From NCBI GenBank assembly GCA_002385985.1, contig DGEO01000010.1:1-32446 (forward strand): 32,446 bases of DNA, written 5' to 3'. This document shows positions 23,216-30,240 of the stretch, piece by piece. Under the pieces are notes generated by a model that saw only the letters and a program-made list of their open reading frames with translations, did not search any database and was not told where the DNA came from. This DNA comes from Anaerolineaceae bacterium UBA3924 (GTDB taxonomy: Bacteria > Chloroflexota > Anaerolineae > Anaerolineales > Anaerolineaceae). How positions within the stretch are numbered: the stretch's first letter is position 1; the number at the start of each line of letters is the position of its first letter. Position numbers and translations under genes: made by a program.

Positions 23216-24688
23216 ATGGAAATCACCGCGATTTACCTGGACGAGAGAGACGACGAGCTGTCCACGATCGATAAGATATCGTGGAGCCGTTCCGCGCACG
23301 TGCTGCTGGTCATTCCGAACCGGACCGGCCGTATGGCTCGACCAGGCGCGCTGGCGCGGGTGCGCAAGCACTGCCTGACCACCGGTGTGCAGCTGGCGAT
23401 CACCTGCCGGAACCGGGATATCACTGCCAAAGCCCGGCGGCTGGGAATATCGGTGTTTCGCAGTGAGAAAGCCGCCCGGCGGGCGCGCTGGCATCACCTG
23501 ATCCCCCGGGTGACCGCCACCGCCGCGGGCCGCCCCGAGCGGTGGAAAGCCCTGCTGGCGAAGAGGGGCGCCGCACGCTCGGTGCGCAGCGCCAGCACCG
23601 GCACGCTGGTGTTCAGCCTGTGCCTGCTGCCGCTGTTCTTGCTGGCGCTGCTGAACATTCCATCGGCGACCATCCGGCTGGCGGTGAGTGAGGAAGCGCA
23701 GCAGGCGGCGCTGGATCTTCCGCTGCGCATAGCCAACAAAGAGGGCCGGGATGCCGCTGGCCTGGCGGCAGAGGAATTTACCGTGGTTATCGAGTCAGAG
23801 GCTCAGGTTCCTGCCGGCGGCAAGGTGCGTGCAGCCACCGGGTATGCAGAGGGGCGTCTGGCGATAACCAATCACTCCGGTGCGGAGCTGGTGCTTCCGG
23901 CCGGGTCCGTGCTGGTCAGCACGGACGGTGTACAGGTGGAAACCACAGCTGAAATCCGCCTGCCGGCAGATCCGGAGACAGAAACCACGGTTCCGGTCAG
24001 GGCCTTACAGGCCGGGCCGCAGGGGAACGCACCGGCGGGCAGTGAATGGCAGTTGGAGGGATCAACGGGAGCGCTGGTACGGGCAGTGAACAGCGCTCAG
24101 CTCACCGGAGGAAGCCAGGTGGCAGCCCGGGGAATGCGCCAGAACGATTATGACCGGCTGGAGGTGCAGCTGCTGGAAACCATGCGCCAGCAGGCGGTGG
24201 AGCAGCTGGCCGCTCAGGCAGGATCGCAGGCCATACTGCTGGAAGAAACGGTCAGCATTGTCCGCACCCTGGAGCGGAAGCAAAACCCGCCGCCGGGATA
24301 CCCTGGCGATCCTGGCCGGCTGGCTCTGAAGGTCGAGTTTTCGGGAATGGCCGTACCGCTGGATGCACTGTGGACGGCGGCGGACGAAGCGCTGGAAGAC
24401 CAGACAACTGAGCATATGACTGTCGTTCCAGGTTTCTACCGGGTTGAGAGCGGGTCTCTGGTCGAGGACGCAGCGGGCCAGCTGCGCTGGCAGGGAGTGA
24501 TCCTGCGAATTGTTCGACCAGACTGGAGCGCCGAACAGGTGCGCGGTCTGGCGGCGGGGTTGGCACCTGCTCAGGCCAGGGAGGAGCTGGAGCGCCGGCT
24601 GGGTGTCCCGGTCACTATCTCGGTTTCGCCGGAGTGGTGGCCCCGCCTGCCGCTGCTTCCCTTCCGGATCACCGTGGAGGCCCCGTGA
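23216..24688 (+). CDS. Membrane-anchored baseplate-J-like protein
   Basis: I place this 490-residue protein in the group annotated in Chloroflexota as baseplate J/gp47 family; its function is unknown. The N-terminal 100 residues are cytoplasmic and Rossmann-like: a start with AIYLDERDDELST, a strand HVLLVIPN, and a second unit QLAITCRNRDITAKARRLGISVF. After a basic stretch comes one membrane segment (about 130-148). The outside part begins as a baseplate-J-like beta domain (about 180-310) with EEFTVVIESEAQVPAGGKV and a late LPAGSVLVSTDGVQVETTAE, and ends in a mixed alpha/beta region. No phage structural genes are nearby, so this is not a prophage part. Its stop overlaps the ruvX start (TGATG), so the two are translated together. 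Confidence 0.7.
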   Translation: MEITAIYLDERDDELSTIDKISWSRSAHVLLVIPNRTGRMARPGALARVRKHCLTTGVQLAITCRNRDITAKARRLGISVFRSEKAARRARWHHLIPRVTATAAGRPERWKALLAKRGAARSVRSASTGTLVFSLCLLPLFLLALLNIPSATIRLAVSEEAQQAALDLPLRIANKEGRDAAGLAAEEFTVVIESEAQVPAGGKVRAATGYAEGRLAITNHSGAELVLPAGSVLVSTDGVQVETTAEIRLPADPETETTVPVRALQAGPQGNAPAGSEWQLEGSTGALVRAVNSAQLTGGSQVAARGMRQNDYDRLEVQLLETMRQQAVEQLAAQAGSQAILLEETVSIVRTLERKQNPPPGYPGDPGRLALKVEFSGMAVPLDALWTAADEALEDQTTEHMTVVPGFYRVESGSLVEDAAGQLRWQGVILRIVRPDWSAEQVRGLAAGLAPAQAREELERRLGVPVTISVSPEWWPRLPLLPFRITVEAP

Positions 24689-25122
24689 TGGAGATCAAAG
24701 GCCGCATCCTCGCGGTGGACCCGGGTGAGAAGCGAATCGGGGTCGCCATCAGCGACGAGACCCAGACTCTGGCTCGCCCGCTGACTGTGATCAAGCACGT
24801 CGCCCGGCAGGTGGACGCTGCCGCGGTGGCGCAGCTGGCCGCGGACGAAGGCGCGGTGCAAATTATTGTCGGCTGCGCGCTGGATTCAGAAGGCCTGCCC
24901 GGTCCGCAGGCCAGGAAGGCTGAACGCTTTGCCGAGGCCCTGCGCCAGCAGACGGACCTGCCTGTGGAGCTGTGGGATGAGAGCGGCAGCACCGCCTCTG
25001 CACAGTCGATCCGCCGGTCAATGGGCGTTTCACGTAAGAAGAGAGCCGGGCATCTGGACGACCTGGCCGCCGCGGTAATCCTGCAGTCGTATCTGGATAC
25101 GCGGCCAACCACTGGCAATTAG
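24688..25122 (+). CDS. ruvX: RuvX/YqgF family RNase H-like nuclease
   Basis: YqgF/RuvX proteins have an RNase H fold and are proposed Holliday-junction resolvases; they also act in 16S rRNA 5' processing in E. coli. The 144-residue product has the N-terminal motif LAVDPGEKRIGVAISD with Asp11, the middle IIVGCALDSEGLPGPQARK, LWDESGSTASA (Asp97, Glu98) and the C-terminal HLDDLAAAVIL with Asp124-Asp125. The second motif reads DES where DER is usual. The ATG at 24688 overlaps the previous stop by 1 nt. mltG follows 11 bp later; this ruvX-mltG pairing is common in bacteria. Confidence 0.9.
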   Translation: MEIKGRILAVDPGEKRIGVAISDETQTLARPLTVIKHVARQVDAAAVAQLAADEGAVQIIVGCALDSEGLPGPQARKAERFAEALRQQTDLPVELWDESGSTASAQSIRRSMGVSRKKRAGHLDDLAAAVILQSYLDTRPTTGN

Positions 25123-25133
25123 AGGAGAACCGC

Positions 25134-26285
25134 ATGGCAACGCAACCAGTCCGCGCCAGATCCCGGCGGATGCCCATCATCCCCGTCCTGCTGTTCTTAT
25201 TCCTGTGCCTGGCCGGGGTGACCGCGGCATTTGGCGTCGCGCTGATCCCCCGCCTGGCGGAGACGGTATACGGCCCGGCCGCGTCTACACTGCATCCCGG
25301 GCAGCGCATCTTGATATCAGCCCGGCTGCTGCTGGCGCGTGAGGCCATGACCCGGCCCGGACCGGCTGCCGGCGAGCCGCTGCCTTTCACCATCGAACTG
25401 GGGGAATCGCCCGCTTCAATTGCCTACCGGCTGGAGCAGGCAGGGCTGATCGCCGATGCCGGCCTGTTCCAGCAGTACCTGGTGTACTCTGGGATCGACC
25501 GCCGGGTGCAGGCAGGCTCCTATATGCTGGAACCGGGTTTGCCGCCGGTTGAGATCGCTCACCAGCTGCAGGATGCCACGCCTGGCGAGGTCAAGTTTTA
25601 CGTTCTGCCGGGGTGGCGGCTGGAGGAAATCGCCGCCGCGCTGCCTACCTCTGGATTGGAACTGGACCCGGAGGCGTTCCTGCGACTGGCGAAGAATGTT
25701 CCGGAGGTGTGGAAGCCTGCCGGGTGGCCGGATATCAGCAGCCTGGAAGGCTACATCCTTCCTGGCGAGTACATTTTCTCCCGGGAATCCGAAGTGGAGG
25801 ATCTGCTGAAGGCATTTATGGCTCGCTTCGACGAGGTGGTCACCACGGAGATGCGCGCCGCTTTCCAAGCCAACGGCCTTACGCTGACGCAGGCTGTTAC
25901 CCTGGCTTCCATTGTGGAGAAGGAAGGGGTGCGGGAAGAGGAGCGCCCGCAGATCGCCTCGGTGTTCTACAACCGTCTGCGCTCCGGTATGAAGCTGGAC
26001 AGCGACCCGACAGTGCAGTACGCGGTCGGGTACAACCAAGAGCAGGGCACCTGGTGGACTAATCCGCTGAGCGGTGAGCACCTGAACCTGGACTCGCCCT
26101 ACAACACCTACCGTTATCCCGGGCTGCCGCCCGGTCCCATCGCCAGCCCCAGCCTGGCTTCGCTCAACGCGGTTGCGCACCCGGCGGAGACAACGTATTA
26201 TTATTTTCGAGCCGATTGTGACGGCTCTGGATGGCACCAGTTCGCGGAGACGTACGATCAGCACCTGCAATACGGCTGCGACTGA
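25134..26285 (+). CDS. mltG: Endolytic murein transglycosylase MltG
   Basis: MltG cuts nascent peptidoglycan strands and so sets glycan length. The 383-residue protein has a short basic N-terminus, one membrane segment (about 14-38), a LysM-like region from PFTIELGESPASIAYRLEQ and the YceG catalytic domain. Clear motifs are SLEGYILPGEYIF (203-215), LASIVEKEG (258-265) with the catalytic Glu, SVFYNRL, LDSDPTVQYA and SPYNTYRYPGLPPGPIASPSL. Length and motif order are normal. AGAGGAGA lies 5 nt before the ATG. It is co-transcribed with ruvX, and ppgK follows 38 bp downstream. Confidence 0.95.
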   Translation: MATQPVRARSRRMPIIPVLLFLFLCLAGVTAAFGVALIPRLAETVYGPAASTLHPGQRILISARLLLAREAMTRPGPAAGEPLPFTIELGESPASIAYRLEQAGLIADAGLFQQYLVYSGIDRRVQAGSYMLEPGLPPVEIAHQLQDATPGEVKFYVLPGWRLEEIAAALPTSGLELDPEAFLRLAKNVPEVWKPAGWPDISSLEGYILPGEYIFSRESEVEDLLKAFMARFDEVVTTEMRAAFQANGLTLTQAVTLASIVEKEGVREEERPQIASVFYNRLRSGMKLDSDPTVQYAVGYNQEQGTWWTNPLSGEHLNLDSPYNTYRYPGLPPGPIASPSLASLNAVAHPAETTYYYFRADCDGSGWHQFAETYDQHLQYGCD

Positions 26286-26323
26286 GGCTTACCCATCCCC
26301 TGCAGCCTGAAAAGGAGGGACGC

Positions 26324-27073
26324 ATGGCTGTGCTGGGTATCGATATCGGCGGATCGGGGATCAAAGGCGCGCTGGTGGACCTGGATGCCGGCGACTTCCT
26401 GGGCGAGCGGCACCGCATCAAAACGCCGGAAAAATCCACCCCCTCGGCTGTGGCGGAGGTGATGCTGGAACTGGTGCGCCATTTTCAGTATGACGGGCCG
26501 ATCGGCTGCGGTTTTCCGGCCGTCATCCGCGACGGGGTGGCCTGTTCAGCGGCCAATATTGACCAGAAATGGATCGGGACCAACGCGGACCAGCTGTTTT
26601 CGGAGTCCACAGGCAATCCGGTCTATACCCTCAACGATGCGGACGCTGCCGGGCTGGCGGAGATGACTTACGGTGTCGGGCGCGAGCAACAGCGAGGGGT
26701 GGTGCTGATGCTGACTCTGGGAACAGGCATTGGCACAGCGCTGTTCCTGGACGGAAAGCTGCTGCCGAACACCGAGCTGGGGCATGTGGAAATCCGCGGC
26801 AAGGATGCCGAACGGCGGGCCAGCGACGCCGCGCGCAAGAAGAAGGGCCTGACCTTTTACCAGTGGTCCGAGCGCCTGCAGGAGGTGCTGGATACCTATG
26901 AGAAGCTGTTTTCGCCGGATGTGATCATCGTCGGCGGCGGGGTGAGCAAGCACGCGGACGAATTCCTGCCCCTGCTCAAAACCCGGGCAGTGCTCAAACC
27001 GGCCTATTTGCGCAACAAGGCAGGGACCATCGGCGCGGCTGTGTACGCCCGCCAGCGCTCAACCGCCGATTAG
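26324..27073 (+). CDS. ppgK: Polyphosphate glucokinase (ROK family)
   Basis: PpgK phosphorylates glucose with polyphosphate (often also ATP) as donor. The 249-residue protein has the ROK phosphate motif GIDIGGSGIKGALVD (5-19), the glucose-binding stretch NDADAAG with catalytic Asp105, TLGTGIGTALF (131-141), ELGHVEI, and the C-terminal VIIVGGGVSKH. The short ROK form without the zinc-cysteine motif of other ROK kinases, together with KRT/K-rich ARKKKGLTFYQW, fits the polyphosphate-using branch. The ATG at 26324 has AAAGGAGGG 5 nt upstream; earlier in-frame starts lie inside mltG. Its last 15 bases overlap the convergent lyase gene. Glucose 6-phosphate made here could feed the glgC-malQ pathway at the right edge. 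Confidence 0.9.
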   Translation: MAVLGIDIGGSGIKGALVDLDAGDFLGERHRIKTPEKSTPSAVAEVMLELVRHFQYDGPIGCGFPAVIRDGVACSAANIDQKWIGTNADQLFSESTGNPVYTLNDADAAGLAEMTYGVGREQQRGVVLMLTLGTGIGTALFLDGKLLPNTELGHVEIRGKDAERRASDAARKKKGLTFYQWSERLQEVLDTYEKLFSPDVIIVGGGVSKHADEFLPLLKTRAVLKPAYLRNKAGTIGAAVYARQRSTAD

Positions 27074-28507
27074 CCCGCCCTCGGTGAAGCGCCGCAGGTC
27101 GGAGAAGACAGCCTCGACCTCCTCCACCGTGACCGGTTCGCCGCTGCCGGCTCGCAGCAGTTTGCCCTCGCGGGCCTTTTCCACAGCCACTTCCTGTATG
27201 GTCAGGTCTCTGGACAGAGCCTCCTTCACCAGGGCTGCCCCGGCGCTGTAGCCGATGATCGGGTTGAGCGCGGTGACCAGAATGGTGTTGCGGGCCAGCC
27301 AGCCCTGCGCTTTTTCCGGGTTGGCCTGCAGACCGCGGACGCATTTTTCGGTGAAGGCCCTCACCGCGCCGATCATGACATGCTCCATCTCAAAGAGGTG
27401 ATGCGCGATGATGGGCATCATCACATTCAGCTCCAGCTGACCCGCCTGGGCTGCCAGACTGACGGTGGTGTCGCTGCCGATGATGTGGAACATGGCCATG
27501 TTGAGCATTTCGGCCAGCACCGGGTTGACCTTCCCGGGCATGATGCTCGAGCCGGGCTGCACGGCCGGCAGGCGAATTTCGTCCAGCCCGGTGGCCGGAC
27601 CGGAGGATAATAAGCGGAAATCGTTGGCGATGCGGGTCAGGGTGATCGCCAGGGTTCGCAGCGCGGCAGAAAAGTCGGCCATGTCCGCCATGGACTGCAT
27701 GGATTCGAACAGGTTGTCCGAGGTGTACAACTTGATCCCGGTGTTCTCGGAGAGCCGGGTGACCATGCGGGCATGGTATTCCGGGTGGGCGTTCAGGCCG
27801 GTTCCGGCGGCCGTACCGCCGATCCCCAGTCGTCGCAAACCTTCCGCTGCCCGTGTAATGCGGTCGCAGTCCCGCTCCACCGCCCGGGCGTAGCCGGAAA
27901 ACTCCTGGCCCAGGCGCACGGGAACCGCGTCCTGCAGGTGGGTCCGGCCGGATTTGACAATGTGATCAAACGCGGCAGCTTTGTCATGCAGTGCGGCGGC
28001 GAGGTCGGACACGGTGGACAGCAGCTCGTCCAGACGCCACAGCGCACCGAGGCGGATGGCGGTGGGGATCACGTCATTGGTCGACTGTGACATGTTAACG
28101 TGATCGTTGGGATGCACGAGATAATCGCCGAGGCTGCCGCCAAGGAGCTGCGTGGCCCGGTTGGCGATCACCTCGTTAGCGTTCATATTGTGGCTGGTGC
28201 CCGCCCCGGCCTGGAAAACGTCCACCACAAAATGATTGTTCCAGTCTCCGCGCTCCACTTCTCTGGCCGCTTCGATGATGGCCCGGGCGATGCGCTCGTC
28301 GAGCAAGCCGAGCTCCAGGTGGACCTCCGCCGCGGCGCGCTTGATAGCTGCCACCGACCAGATGAACGCGGGCCAGGGCCGCCGCCCGGAGACGGGGAAG
28401 TTCTCCACCGCGCGCTGAGTCTGCGCGCCGTACAGCGCCCCGGCGGGCACCCGGACCTCACCCAGAGAATCACGCTCAATACGGGTTGCAGGTATCTGGA
28501 GTGGCAT
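27059..28507 (-). CDS. Fumarase/aspartase family lyase (class II fumarase or aspartate ammonia-lyase)
   Basis: This 482-residue enzyme belongs to the homotetrameric lyase superfamily that forms fumarate. It has the complete motif set: GALYGAQTQRAVENFP (23-38), FQAGAGTSHNMNANEV (98-112), HPNDHVNMSQSTNDV (132-146), SGRTHLQDAVP and the mobile loop PGSSIMPGKVNP with the catalytic Ser. Two features point to aspartase: the substrate-binding triad is STN (142-144) as in AspA, whereas FumC usually has SSN, and the stretch AQAGQLELNVMMP is also AspA-like. The N-terminus is more FumC-like. So the reaction is either malate to fumarate plus water or aspartate to fumarate plus ammonia; aspartase is slightly favoured. 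GGGAGG lies before the ATG. It follows the ferredoxin terminator. Confidence 0.88.
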   Translation of the reverse strand: MPLQIPATRIERDSLGEVRVPAGALYGAQTQRAVENFPVSGRRPWPAFIWSVAAIKRAAAEVHLELGLLDERIARAIIEAAREVERGDWNNHFVVDVFQAGAGTSHNMNANEVIANRATQLLGGSLGDYLVHPNDHVNMSQSTNDVIPTAIRLGALWRLDELLSTVSDLAAALHDKAAAFDHIVKSGRTHLQDAVPVRLGQEFSGYARAVERDCDRITRAAEGLRRLGIGGTAAGTGLNAHPEYHARMVTRLSENTGIKLYTSDNLFESMQSMADMADFSAALRTLAITLTRIANDFRLLSSGPATGLDEIRLPAVQPGSSIMPGKVNPVLAEMLNMAMFHIIGSDTTVSLAAQAGQLELNVMMPIIAHHLFEMEHVMIGAVRAFTEKCVRGLQANPEKAQGWLARNTILVTALNPIIGYSAGAALVKEALSRDLTIQEVAVEKAREGKLLRAGSGEPVTVEEVEAVFSDLRRFTEGGLIGG

Positions 28508-28541
28508 GCTGTACCTCCCTGTGCATGATTGAGCAGAAATG

Positions 28542-28572
28542 AAAAGAGGAAGTCTTGTCGACTTCCTCTCTT
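28542..28572 (-). terminator. Terminator after the ferredoxin gene
   Basis: On the minus strand, AGAGGAAGTC and GACTTCCTCT form a 10-bp perfect stem (28569-28560 with 28554-28545) around a 5-nt loop, followed by TTTTC. It separates the ferredoxin gene from the lyase gene downstream. Confidence 0.8.
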
Positions 28573-28586
28573 CCAGTCGACGGATC

Positions 28587-28997
28587 CTACCCCAGCGCGC
28601 TGTAGCCGGGGCCTTCGCTGAAGAACCTGGCGTTCTCGGGTGTGGCCGGGGTCAGGTCGATCACCTCACCGGCCTGCAGGATGCGGGTGGCGTCCAGATG
28701 AACCGGGTTGCCCTCGTGGTCCTGGCCGTCATACGGCTCGGTGAAGCCCTCGGTGCCAACCGGGGCGGAGAGCCGCTCGCCACCCTTGGCGGTGTAGGCG
28801 GTCGGAACCTCATCCTCGGGGTAAATGGCTTCGAAGGGACATTCCGGAACACAGGCGCCGCAGTCGATGCAGGTGTCCGGATCGATATAGAACCAGGGCC
28901 ATTCGCTGATCGGCTGACCGGGAACGATGCACTCTACCGGGCAGACCGTTACGCAACCGCCGTCACGCAGGCAAAGGCTGGTAATGGTATGGGTCAT
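28587..28997 (-). CDS. Two-cluster ferredoxin with C-terminal extension
   Basis: This 136-residue protein is a small electron carrier of the 7Fe/8Fe ferredoxin type. The first cysteine set is Cys9, Cys15, Cys19, Cys23 (Cys19 and Cys23 in CPVEC), and the second is Cys43-x2-Cys46-x2-Cys49-x3-Cys53-Pro. The gap of five residues between Cys9 and Cys15 is larger than the CxxCxxC of 2[4Fe-4S] ferredoxins and fits a 3Fe or modified first cluster. After the core (about residue 60) an acidic extension of about 75 residues with no known domain follows. The ATG at 28997 has GGAGGAAG just upstream. A near-consensus promoter at 29212-29239 gives it a leader of about 200 nt, and a terminator follows. Its redox partner is not in the window. 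Confidence 0.88.
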   Translation of the reverse strand: MTHTITSLCLRDGGCVTVCPVECIVPGQPISEWPWFYIDPDTCIDCGACVPECPFEAIYPEDEVPTAYTAKGGERLSAPVGTEGFTEPYDGQDHEGNPVHLDATRILQAGEVIDLTPATPENARFFSEGPGYSALG

Positions 28998-28999
28998 AA

Positions 29000-29205
29000 C
29001 TTCCTCCAATTCCTTTCTGCATAGTCGATTTTGTAATGCTGGTGGGAGTGTCTGGCCGCCGGATCAGAAGTAATGCGATCAATTTCACCGGACAGCCCGC
29101 CATACGATATCGGGCCGGGAGACCTGTCCTGGCTCAGCCGCGAACAACCATTCATCTTGCACAAATCCATCTTATAGATCGCTGGTGTTCGTGGTATCCT
29201 TGGCT
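29000..29205 (-). promoter_or_regulatory. Long leader of the ferredoxin gene with a bulged hairpin
   Basis: Between the predicted transcription start near 29205 and the ferredoxin ATG lie about 208 bases with no gene on either strand. In the middle, GGACA and GCCCG (29129-29125 and 29115-29111, minus strand) pair in series with the contiguous CGGGCTGTCC (29099-29090), giving two 5-bp helices split by a 9-nt bulge. I recognise no known riboswitch class in it. Confidence 0.4.
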
Positions 29206-29211
29206 AAGAAA

Positions 29212-29239
29212 ATTGTAGCAATCCCATATAATTTGTCAA
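29212..29239 (-). promoter_or_regulatory. Near-consensus promoter of the ferredoxin gene
   Basis: On the minus strand TTGACA (29239-29234) and TACAAT (29217-29212) are 16 bp apart, the best sigma-70 match in the window. It overlaps the TATAAT box of the divergent EamA gene, so the two promoters could compete for polymerase. Confidence 0.75.
29227..29232 (+). promoter_or_regulatory. Candidate -10 box of the EamA gene
   Basis: TATAAT lies 26 nt before the TTG start at 29259. No -35 box stands at the right distance. It lies inside the spacer of the opposing ferredoxin promoter. Confidence 0.4.
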
Positions 29240-29258
29240 GCTGAACTAGAGAAGACCC

Positions 29259-30218
29259 TTGAACAAGCCCAATACCCGTCCCTCCTTCCCACCCGCGCTG
29301 GCACTGCTGGTGGGTGTTTTAGCGGTATCCACCTCATCCATTCTGATCCGCTTCGCGCAGGAGTATGTTCCATCGCTGGTCATTGCCACCTGGCGCATGG
29401 GACTGGCCTCGCTCGCGCTCATCCCCTTTGCCTGGCGCTACCGCGGCGAGCTGGCCGGGCTGACCGGCCGCCAGCGGGTCCTGCTGGTGCTTTCCGGGGT
29501 ATTTCTGGCCGGGCACTTCGCCAGCTGGATTTCGTCGCTGGAGTACACCACGGTGGCCAGCTCGGTGGTCCTGGTGACCACCACGCCGCTGTGGGTGGCC
29601 CTGGCTTCGCCGATCTTTCTCAAGGAGCGGCTTTCTCCGACCGTGTGGCTGGGGCTGTTCATTGCCATGGCCGGCGGCATCCTGGTGGGGATGCAGGATT
29701 ACTGCGAGTTCGCCGGCGCTCGCCTGACCTGCTCGTCAGTGAGCGACCTGTTCGCCGCCGAGGGGTTCCGGGGCAACTTCATGGCGCTGGCCGGCGCCTG
29801 GTTTTCGGCCGGGTACATTGTCATCGGCCGGCAGATTCGCGGGCGTATGTCCATGCTTCCCTACACCTGCTCGGTCTATACGGTCTCGGCGGTCTGCCTG
29901 CTTCTGCTCACCCTGTTCACCGGTGAGCAGATGACCGGATACCCGCCGGTGGCCTACCTGTGGCTGATCGGGCTGGCAGTGCTTCCCCAGCTCGTCGGGC
30001 ATTCGGTGTTCAACTGGGCGCTGGGTTACCTGCCCGCCGCGTATGTGGCCATTTCTCTGCTGGGCGAACCGACCGGAACCACCATCCTGGCGATCATTCT
30101 GCTCCGTGAAACGCCGGCGCTGATGGAGGTAGCCGGCGGCGTGCTGGTTCTGCTGGGCATCCTGATGTCGACCTACCAGCGCCACCCGGCGGGGAGAGAA
30201 GAAGTCCGGCCCGCATAA
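29259..30218 (+). CDS. EamA (DMT superfamily) transporter
   Basis: This 319-residue inner-membrane protein belongs to the drug/metabolite transporter superfamily and has about ten hydrophobic segments arranged as two EamA repeats. The first repeat begins at LALLVGVLAVSTSSILIRFA and the second after LYTCSVYTVS-type helices, with the family's Gly/Pro-rich LLGEPTGTTILAIILLRE near the end. A hydrophilic loop with two Cys (DYCEFAGARLTCSS) separates the halves. Transport substrate cannot be predicted; amino acids or metabolite efflux are typical. The TTG start at 29259 is the first in-frame start before the hydrophobic core and has AGAGAAG upstream; the next ATG would remove the first helix. It is divergent from the ferredoxin and convergent with malQ. 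Confidence 0.88.
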   Translation: MNKPNTRPSFPPALALLVGVLAVSTSSILIRFAQEYVPSLVIATWRMGLASLALIPFAWRYRGELAGLTGRQRVLLVLSGVFLAGHFASWISSLEYTTVASSVVLVTTTPLWVALASPIFLKERLSPTVWLGLFIAMAGGILVGMQDYCEFAGARLTCSSVSDLFAAEGFRGNFMALAGAWFSAGYIVIGRQIRGRMSMLPYTCSVYTVSAVCLLLLTLFTGEQMTGYPPVAYLWLIGLAVLPQLVGHSVFNWALGYLPAAYVAISLLGEPTGTTILAIILLRETPALMEVAGGVLVLLGILMSTYQRHPAGREEVRPA

Positions 30219-30235
30219 GGCGCGGGCCGGACCTT
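30204..30235. terminator. Hairpin between EamA and malQ, with the EamA stop in its loop
   Basis: An 11-bp perfect GC-rich stem (30204-30214 with 30222-30232) has a 7-nt loop that contains the TAA stop of the EamA gene. The U-run is weak on both sides (CTTCAAT forward, TTCTTCTC reverse). It can serve as a two-way end signal for the two convergent genes. Confidence 0.6.
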
Positions 30236-30240
30236 CAATA

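Noticed and set aside
23216..24688. Prophage or contractile tail locus
   Set aside because: The baseplate-J-like protein has a membrane anchor and a cytoplasmic domain and is surrounded by housekeeping genes; no other tail genes are present.
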